Shown one piece after another: positions 17,730 through 26,263 of a stretch of 64,000 nt of DNA (positions within the stretch are counted from its first letter, which is position 1; each line of letters starts with the position of its first letter). This DNA is from JARRPM01 sp963765545 (GTDB lineage Bacteria > Pseudomonadota > Gammaproteobacteria > Pseudomonadales > Halieaceae): the NCBI GenBank assembly GCA_963765545.1, contig CAVXWW010000004.1:1302001-1366000 (forward strand), in the 5' to 3' direction. The notes beneath the pieces were generated by a model. It was not told the origin of the DNA. It made no database searches and saw only the letters and a list, made by a program, of their open reading frames with translations. The position numbers were made by a program, and so were the translations under genes.

Positions 17730-17790
17730 CCGACTGCCTGCCCCCTCGCTCGGTTGATACCCCACGCCCTCGGAGGGGGCAGGCAGCCGG
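17730..17790 (-). repeat. family A hairpin element, copy 1 (inverted)
   Basis: 14-nt arms (17734-17747, CTGCCTGCCCCCTC, and 17773-17786) pair perfectly, and the stem extends four bases further with one mismatch. The loop (17748-17772), read on the minus strand, contains the core GGCGTGGGGTATCAACCG shared with copies 2 and 3. Confidence 0.88.
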
Positions 17791-17849
17791 CGATCGCTAT
17801 TATCGAGCGCGCAATTAGGGTGCAGATCATGGTACCAAGCGCGATGCGA

Positions 17850-17921
17850 GCTGCAGACCAAGGGGAGGCTTACAGAGGGCGTGGGGTATCAACCGACGTG
17901 AGCCTCCCCTTGGTCTGCAGC
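17850..17921 (+). repeat. family A hairpin element, copy 2
   Basis: The 21-nt arms 17850-17870 and 17901-17921 are perfectly complementary (GCTGCAGACCAAGGGGAGGC begins the left arm). The 30-nt loop holds the core GGCGTGGGGTATCAACCGA at 17878-17896. Confidence 0.9.
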
Positions 17922-17964
17922 GGATAAAACACACCCGCCCCATTGAAGCCGCACAATTCGAGCT

Positions 17965-18030
17965 ACAGATCAGGGGAAGGCCCAAAGAGGGCGTGGGGTA
18001 TCAACCGAAGTGGGCCTTCCCCTGATCTGT
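17965..18030 (+). repeat. family A hairpin element, copy 3
   Basis: The 19-nt arms 17965-17983 and 18012-18030 are perfectly complementary (ACAGATCAGGGGAAGGCCC begins the element). The 28-nt loop carries GGCGTGGGGTATCAACCGA at 17991-18009, identical to copy 2. The arms of copies 2 and 3 look distantly related, with matched changes on both sides. It lies 56 bases past the ffh stop and could also help end ffh transcription, though no U-tract follows. Confidence 0.9.
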
Positions 18031-18085
18031 GGCGGCTAAACCGCACCAAACAAGGTTTACACCCCCATCACAGCCAAAACAAAAC

Positions 18086-19480
18086 TCAGCGAAAGGGCAT
18101 GCCACCCGGGGGGCCGCCCATGCCGCCCGCACCACCGGCGCCGCCCATACCACCGAGGCCGCGCATCATCTTCTCCATGCCACCACCCTTCATCTTCTTC
18201 ATCATCTTCTGCATCTGTTTGTGCTGTTTCAGAAGGCGGTTGAGATCCTGCACCTGGGTGCCGGAGCCCCGGGTGATGCGGCGTTTGCGGGAGCCCTGGA
18301 TGAGTTCCGGGTTGCGGCGCTCCCTGGGGGTCATGGAATTAATAATGGCTTCCATGCGGGCGAACATCTTCGTATCCAGGTTTTGCTGGGCCATCTGGGA
18401 GATATTGCCCATGCCGGGCAACTTATCCAGCATGCTGGTGATGCCGCCCATGTTGTTCATTTGCTGTAATTGATCACGGAAATCTTCCAGGTCGAACTTG
18501 CCGCCTTTCTTGACCTTGCGCGCCAGCCTTTCCGCTTTCTTTTTATCAACTTTCTGCTCGGCTTCCTCGATCAGCGACATCACATCGCCCATACCCAGGA
18601 TGCGAGACGCCATGCGATCGGGGTGGAACGGATCCAGCGCGGCGGTCTTCTCGCCTACCCCGAGGAATTTGATTGGTTTGCCGGTTATGGCGCGCACGGA
18701 TAACGCGGCGCCACCGCGGGTGTCGGCGTCTACCTTGGTGAGAATCACGCCAGTCAGGGGCAATGCTTCCCCGAACGCTTTGGCGGTGGTGGCGGCGTCC
18801 TGGCCTGTCATGGCGTCGACAACGAACAGGGTCTCCACGGGCTCTGCCACTTTATGCAGCTCGGCAATTTCCGCCATCATGTCCTCGTCGATGGCCAGCC
18901 GGCCGGCCGTATCAACCAGCAACACGTCGCTGAACTGGATTTTTGCGTGCTCTATGGCCGCCCGGACGATATCGACCGGCTTCTGGCTGGTATCACTGGC
19001 AAAGAAATCAGCCCCGACTTCCCCGGCGAGGGTTTCCAGCTGTTTGATGGCCGCCGGACGGTAGACATCGGCACTGACCACGGTGACCTTTTTCTTGTCA
19101 CGTTCTTTAAGCAGCTTGGCCAGCTTGGCGACCGAGGTGGTTTTACCGGCGCCCTGCAGGCCCGCCATCAGAATGACAGCGGGTGGCTTGGTGGAGAGGT
19201 CCAGGCCCTCGTTCGCCGCGCCCATCACTTCTTCGAGCTCGGTCTGGACGATCTTGAGGAAGGCCTGGCCCGGGCTCAGGCTCTTCATGACTTCCTGGCC
19301 GACGGCGCGCTGCCTGATGGCTTCGACAAAGTCTTTAACCACCGGCAGCGCCACGTCTGCCTCCAACAGGGCCATACGCACCTCGCGCAGGGTCTCCTGG
19401 ATGTTTTCGTCGCTTAAACGGGCCTTGCCGGAAATGCCGCGCAGGCTCTGGGACAGGCGATCACTGAGGCTCTCGAACAT
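18086..19480 (-). CDS. ffh: signal recognition particle protein Ffh
   Basis: A 464-residue SRP54 GTPase. The N-domain is followed by the G-domain with G1 GLQGAGKTTSVAKLAK, DTAGRLAID and TKVDAD, then the Met-rich M-domain that binds 4.5S RNA and signal peptides. The C-terminus is a Gly/Met-rich tail. It targets inner-membrane proteins co-translationally with FtsY. It is divergent from ypjD and upstream of rpsP, the usual neighbourhood in Gammaproteobacteria. Confidence 0.98.
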   Translation of the reverse strand: MFESLSDRLSQSLRGISGKARLSDENIQETLREVRMALLEADVALPVVKDFVEAIRQRAVGQEVMKSLSPGQAFLKIVQTELEEVMGAANEGLDLSTKPPAVILMAGLQGAGKTTSVAKLAKLLKERDKKKVTVVSADVYRPAAIKQLETLAGEVGADFFASDTSQKPVDIVRAAIEHAKIQFSDVLLVDTAGRLAIDEDMMAEIAELHKVAEPVETLFVVDAMTGQDAATTAKAFGEALPLTGVILTKVDADTRGGAALSVRAITGKPIKFLGVGEKTAALDPFHPDRMASRILGMGDVMSLIEEAEQKVDKKKAERLARKVKKGGKFDLEDFRDQLQQMNNMGGITSMLDKLPGMGNISQMAQQNLDTKMFARMEAIINSMTPRERRNPELIQGSRKRRITRGSGTQVQDLNRLLKQHKQMQKMMKKMKGGGMEKMMRGLGGMGGAGGAGGMGGPPGGMPFR

Positions 19481-19578
19481 GAAAAATCTCTCGGGAAAAG
19501 TCGTCGCTATTGATTACACAGGGACAAATGGGTACAAAGGGCCGCAGTATACGCCACCCGGGGCCAACTCCCAAGCCG

Positions 19579-20382
19579 ATGCCAGCCATGATTCTCGCCC
19601 CCCTCGCCGCCCTGCTGTATCTGGCAGCCACGGCGCTGCAGCTGCTGCATATTGCCCAGCAACGCAAACAGATCACCCGCCTGTTTATCGGGCTGTCGGT
19701 GGCCGCCCTGCTGTGTCACGCGGCTGTAGTATGGGCCAGCATTTTCCAGGGAAGCGGCGTGGAACTGGGGTTTTACAAGGTCTCCGCGCTGATCTTCCTG
19801 GTAATCAACCTGCTGTGCCTGGTCTCACTGGCCCGACGGCCGCTACAGAACCTGCTGGTGGTGCTGTTCCCCCTGTCGGCGCTGGCGGTGCTGGTATCTC
19901 ATTACGCCCCGGATACCGCCCGCATCCCCATAGATCTTCCTCCCAGAATACTGCTTCACATAGGCAGTTCCATACTCGCCTATGCTGTGCTCACCCTGGC
20001 AGCCGCCCAGGCGGCCCTGCTCGCCGTCCAGGACCACCAGCTTAAACACCGCCACACCAGGGGCCTGATCCAGATTCTGCCGCCACTGCAGTTGATGGAA
20101 ACCATGTTGTTTGAGTTACTGTGGGTGGGAGAAATCCTGCTCAGCGTCGCTATCCTCTCCGGCTTTGTCTTCCTGGACGACATTTTTGCGCAGCAACTGG
20201 TGCACAAAACCGTGCTCACCCTGGGTGCCTGGCTGCTGATCGCCGTGTTGCTTTGGGGGCATTACCATCTGGGCTGGCGCAGTAAAACGGCAGTGCGGCT
20301 GACCCTGAGCGGCTTTGCCCTGCTGGTACTGGCCTTTTTCGGCACTAAAATGGTGCTGGAGCTGATCCTGCAACAACCGTGA
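19579..20382 (+). CDS. ypjD: cytochrome c assembly-type inner membrane protein YpjD
   Basis: About 267 residues with eight hydrophobic segments of the CcsA/CcmC haem-handling fold. The C-terminal motif WGHYHLGWRSKTAVRLTL carries the conserved His and the GWR block. I place the start at ATG 19579 because the codons before it (frame open from 19510) are not membrane-like; ATG 19588 is equally possible. Adjacent to ffh and corB, as in many Gammaproteobacteria. The biochemical role is poorly known; haem or metal handling in the inner membrane is inferred from the fold. Confidence 0.9.
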   Translation: MPAMILAPLAALLYLAATALQLLHIAQQRKQITRLFIGLSVAALLCHAAVVWASIFQGSGVELGFYKVSALIFLVINLLCLVSLARRPLQNLLVVLFPLSALAVLVSHYAPDTARIPIDLPPRILLHIGSSILAYAVLTLAAAQAALLAVQDHQLKHRHTRGLIQILPPLQLMETMLFELLWVGEILLSVAILSGFVFLDDIFAQQLVHKTVLTLGAWLLIAVLLWGHYHLGWRSKTAVRLTLSGFALLVLAFFGTKMVLELILQQP

Positions 20383-20471
20383 GAGGGGTATAACGGGGGT
20401 CGGGAAGCCTTGCTCTGGCTGCGGTTTTTCTTCAAGATAGGCTGCCACGAAGAACAAAGGTTCACACCTAC

Positions 20472-21746
20472 TTGAACGAAGCCCCGCTCGGCCTACTTTT
20501 CTCGGTTCTCGCTGCGCTCATACTTTTTTCGGCTTTCTTTTCCAGCTCGGAAACCGGAATGATGTCGCTCAACCGCTACCGGTTGAAACACCTGCAGAAA
20601 AACAAACACAAAGGCGCCATGCGGGCCGGCAAATTGCTGGAACGCCCGGACCGCCTCATCGGCCTGATTCTGATCGGCAACAACCTGGTCAACATTCTCG
20701 CGTCCGCCATTGCCACCGTGATTGCCATTCGCCTGTGGGGTGATGCCGGCATCCTGATTGCCACGGTGTCGCTGACCCTGGTGGTACTGATATTCGCGGA
20801 GATTACCCCCAAGACTATCGCCGCGCTGCACCCGGAGGGCGTCGCGTTTCCCGCTTCACTGCTGCTGGTGCCGCTATCGAAGTTGCTGTACCCACTGGTC
20901 TGGTTCGTCAGCAAAATCACCAACGGCCTGCTGAAGCTGCTGGGCGTGGACCCCGAGTCGATGGGCGGTGACCACCTCTCCAAGGAGGAATTGAGAACAC
21001 TGGTGGCCGAGGGCGGCGCGATGATTCCCGCCAAGCGCCGCAGCATGATGCTCAACCTGCTGGCACTGGAAGAGGTCTCGGTGAATGACATCATGGTGCC
21101 GCGCAACGAGGTGTACGGCATTGACCTGGACGACAGTGACGATGAGATCCTGCGCTGCATCCAGACCAGTTCACACACCCGCCTGCCGGTATGGCGCGAT
21201 GACATAAACAACATCGCGGGCGTATTACACCTGCGCAATATCAGCAAGGTTATCGATCGGCAGGGCCTGGATCGGGCTGCGCTGGAGCGGGAAATGGTCG
21301 CGCCCTACTTCATTCCCGAGAGCACGCCGCTGAATACCCAGCTGTTCAACTTCCAGAAAAACAAGCATCGGCTGGCCATCGTGGTGGACGAGTACGGCGA
21401 GGTGCTGGGACTGGTCGCGATGGAAGATATCCTGGAAGAGATCGTCGGCGACTTCACTTCCAACCAGAGTGAAACCGTGGCCAATATTTTCCCCCAGCGG
21501 GACGACAGCCACATCATCGCCGGCACCGCCACTATCCGGGAGATCAACAAGACCCTGCACTGGGACTTACCGACGAATGGGCCGAAAACCCTGAGCGGGC
21601 TGATCCTGGAAAACCTGGAGTCTTTCCCCGACGCGAATGCCGGCCTGGCTATCGGCCGCTATCGCCTGGAGATTCTGGAGCTGGAGGGCAATGTGGTGCG
21701 TTCTGCCCGGGTGAGGGTTACGGCGGAGGCCCCGGTCCGCCTGTAG
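20472..21746 (+). CDS. corB: CNNM/CorC-family magnesium exporter (CorB/YfjD)
   Basis: A 424-residue protein that begins at a TTG. It has an N-terminal CNNM membrane domain with the SSSETGMMSLNRYRL signature (residues ~23-37), a PEITPK-like FAEITPKTIAALHP motif, a pair of CBS domains (about 205-330, IMVPRNEVYGIDL) and a C-terminal CorC/HlyC domain (about 345-420). The family exports Mg2+ in exchange for Na+ in solved cases. It follows ypjD by 89 bases, the conserved order. Confidence 0.93.
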   Translation: MNEAPLGLLFSVLAALILFSAFFSSSETGMMSLNRYRLKHLQKNKHKGAMRAGKLLERPDRLIGLILIGNNLVNILASAIATVIAIRLWGDAGILIATVSLTLVVLIFAEITPKTIAALHPEGVAFPASLLLVPLSKLLYPLVWFVSKITNGLLKLLGVDPESMGGDHLSKEELRTLVAEGGAMIPAKRRSMMLNLLALEEVSVNDIMVPRNEVYGIDLDDSDDEILRCIQTSSHTRLPVWRDDINNIAGVLHLRNISKVIDRQGLDRAALEREMVAPYFIPESTPLNTQLFNFQKNKHRLAIVVDEYGEVLGLVAMEDILEEIVGDFTSNQSETVANIFPQRDDSHIIAGTATIREINKTLHWDLPTNGPKTLSGLILENLESFPDANAGLAIGRYRLEILELEGNVVRSARVRVTAEAPVRL

Positions 21747-21792
21747 ATGCCATCCCGGAGCAAGGGACGGAGATCGCGCTGACGCGAACTCG

Positions 21793-21984
21793 CTAGCGCA
21801 GTTTTATCGGGTAAGACGCTTCCCGGCGCTCCGCACAGCGCTGCAAAATTGCCCGTTTCTGTTCGGCATTGGCCATAAACCAGTCGGTGATCTCCGCCCC
21901 GCTGCGGAAACAGCCCTGGCAGATGTCCTGCTCATCCAGCAAACAGACTGAAATGCAGGGCGATTGTGGTTCCTGTTCGGTCAT
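21793..21984 (-). CDS. DUF1289 protein
   Basis: A 63-residue protein with the family pattern SPCISVC...ICQGCFRS...EITDW, four Cys that could bind a metal or Fe-S cluster. It overlaps the carbonic-anhydrase-like gene by four bases. The function is unknown; family members often sit next to gamma-carbonic anhydrases or fumarylacetoacetases. Confidence 0.9.
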   Translation of the reverse strand: MTEQEPQSPCISVCLLDEQDICQGCFRSGAEITDWFMANAEQKRAILQRCAERREASYPIKLR

Positions 21985-22505
21985 TCCTGCTCTTTCAATT
22001 CCGCGCTGAAGTGGCGGGCATTGCCCATGTAGTGATCCGCGTTGTGCATCAGGGCAAGCTGCTGCTCATCCGACAGCTGTGTCTTTATTTTGGCGGGTGA
22101 GCCCAGCACCAGCGAGCCATCGGGTATTTCCATCCACTCTGTCACCAGCGCGTTGGCGCCGATCAGGCAGCCCTTGCCCACTTTTGCACCGTTCAGTACC
22201 ACAGCGTTGATACCGACCAGGGAGCCGTCACCTATGTGGCAACCGTGCAGCATCGCGTTGTGACCTACAGTGACATTCTTACCCACAACCATGGGGCACC
22301 CCGGGTCGGCGTGCATGACGGTGCCGTCCTGGATGTTGCTGCCGGCGCCGACCTCGATACGCTCCGCATCCCCGCGCAGCACGCAGCTGAACCACACGCT
22401 GCTGTTCTCATGCAGGGTCACATCGCCGATGACCGCGGCATTGGGGGCGATAAAATGGCCTTCTCCGATCAGTTTGACCTGTTTGTCGCCAAGGCTGTAT
22501 TTCAT
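21981..22505 (-). CDS. gamma-carbonic anhydrase family (YrdA/PaaY-like) protein
   Basis: 174 residues starting at the ATG 22505-22503, with GGAAAAG upstream; the frame before it is not homologous-looking. Left-handed beta-helix hexapeptide repeats (IGDVTLHENSSVW, GDGSLVGINAVVLNGAKVG) carry the His ligands in VGHNAMLHGC and the HAD motif upstream (VMHADPG). Family members bind Zn or Fe; carbonic anhydrase activity is shown for only some. It is the first gene of a two-gene unit with the DUF1289 protein. Confidence 0.93.
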   Translation of the reverse strand: MKYSLGDKQVKLIGEGHFIAPNAAVIGDVTLHENSSVWFSCVLRGDAERIEVGAGSNIQDGTVMHADPGCPMVVGKNVTVGHNAMLHGCHIGDGSLVGINAVVLNGAKVGKGCLIGANALVTEWMEIPDGSLVLGSPAKIKTQLSDEQQLALMHNADHYMGNARHFSAELKEQE

Positions 22506-22715
22506 GATTACTTTTCCGTTTGCACTGCAATTTGAGGCCTGCATCCTAAGACAGCCCGGCCCGATGTGCCAGAGCCCCGTGCCTGGCTTCCAACAGCAGG
22601 GGGCCGGAAAAGCACTGTTCCGCCCGCGGCCACAAGCATTCGTCACTGGCTGTCGCCGTATACCGACATATTAAACTGCTGTTTTAGAAGCAATTATTAT
22701 ATTCCTGGATAGAAG

Positions 22716-22733
22716 TGTCGGCTATTGGCGACA
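22716..22733. promoter_or_regulatory. GlrR-type activator site (TGTC-N10-GACA) upstream of the metalloprotease
   Basis: TGTCGGCTATTGGCGACA is a near-perfect palindrome fitting TGTC-N10-GACA, the published GlrR (QseF) consensus. It is ~95 bases upstream of the -24/-12 promoter, the usual distance for a sigma-54 enhancer. The ~40 bases from here (GTCGGC.ATTG.C.ACA...CGCCAAA.TACCG) also align with 47199-47240, in front of the exosortase locus. Confidence 0.75.
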
Positions 22734-22828
22734 AAAAGCGCCAAATTACCGTGAAATTTGCTCATCATCGCGCCCCCTTTTTGGTGCTTAAGCAGTAGCT
22801 CTCTGTTTTAACATACTAATTGCGGTCC

Positions 22829-22844
22829 TGGCCCGGTACTTGCT
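22829..22844 (+). promoter_or_regulatory. sigma-54 (-24/-12) promoter of the metalloprotease gene
   Basis: TGGCCCGGTACTTGCT has GG and GC ten bases apart and matches TGGCACG-N4-TTGCW except for one base. It leaves a ~230-base 5' leader before the ATG at 23082. The rest of the 22506-23081 gap shows no gene. Confidence 0.85.
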
Positions 22845-23081
22845 GACACATGTGGCCGACAATTCTGGGACGAAGAACAATAACTATGAGGGCTCGAACA
22901 CTCCCTGCAGGTGACGTAATCGCATCGGTGTTTTCTGCACTTTTCTCCAGATATTCGTTTTAATTATCCAAATAACTATTTACATTCCAGTTCGAAAGTT
23001 GATCCAGATCCCGCCTCACAAGAAGGCACCGGATAACTGGCTGGGAATAATTTTTTAGGCACAACCTACGGGGCAACAACG

Positions 23082-25616
23082 ATGAACATTTTCAAACTGT
23101 CATGGCGCAAAGCCGCCTTGTCCATGGTAGTTGCGGGAGCAACTACCATGGGCGTGAACACCTATGCCACCCCTAAACCCCCCGGCCTGCTTGACAAGCA
23201 GGCGGGCAAGGTGACGGTCGAGCTTCCAGAACAGGCCCTGTTCGGTAAAAGCCAGAATGTAAAAATCAACTACGGCAAACTACGCAGCGGACGATTCTTC
23301 GTCGATCTCCCCGGCGACGTATCTTTTGAGGCCGTCAGGGATGTCGAGTACGACTTCGGTGGTGGCAAGTCTGCCTGGGTTGGCCGCGTCAATGGAGACG
23401 CCAAAAGCAGGGTGGTACTGGGCAAAAGCGGCAAAGCGCTGGCTGGCACCTTCGCCGTGGGCGACAGATTGTTCAAGCTTGAACCCCGCGCCAATGGCGG
23501 CCATGTGCTGAGCGAGGTGAAACCCACTGACCCGGCGCCGGAGCTCGATCCGATTCCAGTTGCGGATGTTGCGGGCGCAGCAGACGCATCAGTGGATGCA
23601 GCTGCAGCGGCTGACGGAGGCTCCACTATTGATGTGCTGGTTGCCTACACGCCAAAGATTGCCTCCATCTATGGCTCTGCGGGAGCCGAAGCCCTGGTCA
23701 TACAGGCAGTTGCCGAGGCAAACCAGGCGTATGCAAACAGTGGCGTGACGGCACGCCTCAACCTGGTGCAGGCGGTGCTGACAGATTATGTTGAATCCAG
23801 CAGCATGAACACTGACCTCAGCCGCCTACGTGCGACCAATGATGGCTACCTGGACGAATTGCACTCGCTGCGTGACCAGTACGGCGCCGACCTGGTCAGC
23901 CTGATCGCAGACCAACCCGGCTACTGTGGCCTCGCCTATCGAATGACCAGCCTGTCAACAGGTTTCGCTTCCAGCGCATTCAGTCTTGTACACCGCACCT
24001 GCGCGACCGGTTACTATTCGTTCGCCCATGAACTGGGCCACAACCAGGGCTTGCATCACGACCCGGCCAACGCCAGTGGCGCAATCTATCCCTATGCCTA
24101 CGGCTACCAGGAACCCTTCAACGCTTTCCGTACGGTTATGGCCTACAACTGCAGCGGCGGTTGCACCCGGGTTTCCCAGTTCTCGAATCCGAATGTTCTT
24201 TACAACGGTCAACCCACCGGGGCAGACAATGCCAGCGATAATGCGCGCACCTTGAATACGACAGCGGCTACTGTGGCCAGCTTCCGGGCAGGCGAAGGGC
24301 AGATCGAACCGCCCCCAACTCCGGAAGTACCTCCATCTGCCCCGGGCAGCCTGGACGCAGCCACAGCCGGATCATCCGCAATTTCGCTCAGCTGGAGTGA
24401 CAATTCTAATGACGAATCCGGCTTCAAACTGGAGCGATCCGCAGACGGGGTGAACTTTTCCGAAATTGCCTCACTACAGGCCAACAGCACCCGGTACCAG
24501 GATGACAACCTGGCGCCCGATACGCTTTACAGCTACCGCGCCCGGGCATGGAGCAGCGTCGGTAACTCTGGTTACAGCAATATCGCCACTGCCGCCACCG
24601 ACACACCACCTCCTTTTATCGAGCAACTGGCGACGGCTGATGCGGGCACAATAGGGTCTCGAAACGGGACCTATCAGGACACCTGGACGAAAAATGGCGT
24701 ATCCGAGAGGATCACCGAGCGTCTGTCCGGCAAACGCAAGAACAAGGCCCGCTACGGCTACCTGCAACATACCTGGACTTTTAACATAGCGGCCAGTATG
24801 TCCACGGTGCTCACCGCCAAAGCCACGACGGATGCCAGCACAGATACATTCACCTTCGCCTACTCTACAGACAACCAGCAATGGGTGAATATGTTTACGG
24901 TGAGCGACAGTACTTCAGGCGAGCTGCAGTTTTACTTGCCCGCCGGTATCAGTGGTACCGTGTATATCAGGGTCAAGGACAATGTTCGGGACGTGAATGA
25001 GCCCACCTCCTACTCAGTGCAGATCGACTACCTCATGATTCGGTCGGAGAACGGGACTGGAGAAGCACTGCCTCTGCCCAGCGCGCCCACAGGCCTTTCA
25101 GCCAGCACCGGGGGGCAGGATCGCATCAACATCGCCTGGACAGATACCTCGGACAGCGAGGCGGGCTTTACAGTACAAAGGCAGGCAGAAGGCAGCACTT
25201 CCTGGCAACAGGCAGGCTCCGTGCCGGCCAACGCCAACTCTTTTGCAGACACCGGCCTAAGCGCAGGCACGCTTTATCGCTATCGCGTTAATGCCTTCAA
25301 TGCCACAGGGACATCAGCCTATAGCTCAATTGTCTCGGCTGAAACAGAGGCAGGCAGCGTGAGCGGCGGAGCAACTGGGATAGACGTGCAGGCCAGCGGC
25401 TACAAAATCAAGGGACGCCAGAACGCTGCTATATCCTGGTCCGGCGCCACCAGTACAAACGTGGATATTTACCGTAATGGAACAAAGATCGCCACACCGA
25501 AAAACAGTGGTGGTTACACAGATAATATCGGCCTGAAAGGCGGCGGCAGCTACAGCTACAAGGTATGCGAGGTAAACACCTCGGCTTGCTCAAGCCCTGC
25601 CGGCGTGTCATTTTAG
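23082..25616 (+). CDS. secreted zinc metalloprotease with fibronectin type III domains
   Basis: An 844-residue exported protein. A signal peptide (~first 29 residues, ending NTYA) is followed by a propeptide-like region to about residue 180. The metzincin-type catalytic domain has the zinc motif HELGHNQGLHHD at about residue 316 and a Met-turn (VMAYNCSGGC). Fn3 domains lie at about 420-510 and 665-755, separated by a ~140-residue beta-rich domain that may bind substrate, with a final Fn3-like domain at about 765-844. No PEP-CTERM or other sorting tail is visible. A 5' leader and a sigma-54 promoter with a GlrR-like site precede it, so expression is probably inducible. The substrate is unknown. 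Confidence 0.88.
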   Translation: MNIFKLSWRKAALSMVVAGATTMGVNTYATPKPPGLLDKQAGKVTVELPEQALFGKSQNVKINYGKLRSGRFFVDLPGDVSFEAVRDVEYDFGGGKSAWVGRVNGDAKSRVVLGKSGKALAGTFAVGDRLFKLEPRANGGHVLSEVKPTDPAPELDPIPVADVAGAADASVDAAAAADGGSTIDVLVAYTPKIASIYGSAGAEALVIQAVAEANQAYANSGVTARLNLVQAVLTDYVESSSMNTDLSRLRATNDGYLDELHSLRDQYGADLVSLIADQPGYCGLAYRMTSLSTGFASSAFSLVHRTCATGYYSFAHELGHNQGLHHDPANASGAIYPYAYGYQEPFNAFRTVMAYNCSGGCTRVSQFSNPNVLYNGQPTGADNASDNARTLNTTAATVASFRAGEGQIEPPPTPEVPPSAPGSLDAATAGSSAISLSWSDNSNDESGFKLERSADGVNFSEIASLQANSTRYQDDNLAPDTLYSYRARAWSSVGNSGYSNIATAATDTPPPFIEQLATADAGTIGSRNGTYQDTWTKNGVSERITERLSGKRKNKARYGYLQHTWTFNIAASMSTVLTAKATTDASTDTFTFAYSTDNQQWVNMFTVSDSTSGELQFYLPAGISGTVYIRVKDNVRDVNEPTSYSVQIDYLMIRSENGTGEALPLPSAPTGLSASTGGQDRINIAWTDTSDSEAGFTVQRQAEGSTSWQQAGSVPANANSFADTGLSAGTLYRYRVNAFNATGTSAYSSIVSAETEAGSVSGGATGIDVQASGYKIKGRQNAAISWSGATSTNVDIYRNGTKIATPKNSGGYTDNIGLKGGGSYSYKVCEVNTSACSSPAGVSF

Positions 25617-25633
25617 GAAGAAGCACTAGCCGG

Positions 25634-25666
25634 GCGGTACCAACCCGATCAGGGTGGTACCGTCCA
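25634..25666. terminator. hairpin at the convergent metalloprotease/nudix ends
   Basis: GGGCGGTACCA and TGGTACCGTCC pair around a short CCGATCAGG-like loop. It overlaps the last codons of the nudix gene. No U-tract follows on either strand, so the terminator role is inferred from its position between two convergent genes. Confidence 0.5.
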
Positions 25667-26263
25667 CTTTCTCTGCAGATCAAGGCCGGCATCAAATGCC
25701 ACGTTGACCAACTGTGCCAGCACGGCGGCAGTCACTCCCCAGATATTGTCACTACCCACCTGGTAATGCGGCACCATACGCAAGCGGGTGCCGTCTGACA
25801 TTTGCTCCAGGCGGAACACCTCACGGTCGGCAAATATCTCCAGCGGCGCCATAAATACACTGTCAAATTCACCGGGATCCACGATCAGGTCCAGTTCGGC
25901 CGGAACCCTGGCCACACAGGGATGTACTTCAAACCCGGTGCGGGTAACCAGCGGCGACAATTCACCCAGGGGATGCACCAGTTTCTGCGCCAGGGCGACC
26001 TCCTCCTGCGCCTCTCGCAATGCCGTTGCCCAGGGGGTAGCGTCCTCAGGTTCGCGCTTGCCCCCGGGGAACGCGACCTCGCCCGGATGCAGTGGAAGGT
26101 GCATGGCCCGACGACCAAGCAGCACGCAAGGATCTGCCTCATCGGTAATAGCCACCAGCACGCCGGCCTCGGGCCGCTGGCCTGAGGGCCCATCCCACAC
26201 TAATTCCGCCAGTGGCAGCCCACGCTCAAGACGCTCGAACAATGGGTGCCGGGCTGACATCAA
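25649..26263 (-). CDS. Nudix hydrolase, CoA pyrophosphatase type (NudL/YeaB-like)
   Basis: 204 residues with the Nudix box GGKREPEDATPWATALREAQ followed by EEVAL (G-x5-E-x7-R-E-x2-E-E). The upstream LLGRRAMHLPLHPGEVAFPGG is the extra UPF0035/CoA motif seen in CoA-cleaving members. Expected reaction: coenzyme A to 4'-phosphopantetheine plus 3',5'-ADP. It overlaps the NIF3-like gene by four bases. Confidence 0.88.
   Translation of the reverse strand: MMSARHPLFERLERGLPLAELVWDGPSGQRPEAGVLVAITDEADPCVLLGRRAMHLPLHPGEVAFPGGKREPEDATPWATALREAQEEVALAQKLVHPLGELSPLVTRTGFEVHPCVARVPAELDLIVDPGEFDSVFMAPLEIFADREVFRLEQMSDGTRLRMVPHYQVGSDNIWGVTAAVLAQLVNVAFDAGLDLQRKWTVPP

Noticed and set aside
17436..17927. 163-codon frame upstream of rpsP
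   Set aside because: It crosses rpsP antisense and two hairpin elements, with no protein-like composition.
17730..18030. Reading the family A hairpins as integron attC sites
   Set aside because: attC sites conserve the ends and vary the middle; here the middle is conserved and the arms vary. No integrase or cassette layout is seen.
17850..18030. Reading family A hairpins as simple rho-independent terminators
   Set aside because: The stems are strong but the loops are 28-30 nt and no U-tract follows; three in a row with an identical loop is not explained by termination.
24300..25616. A PEP-CTERM-type tail on the metalloprotease
   Set aside because: The C-terminus ends in a beta domain (SACSSPAGVSF) with no membrane helix or basic end.
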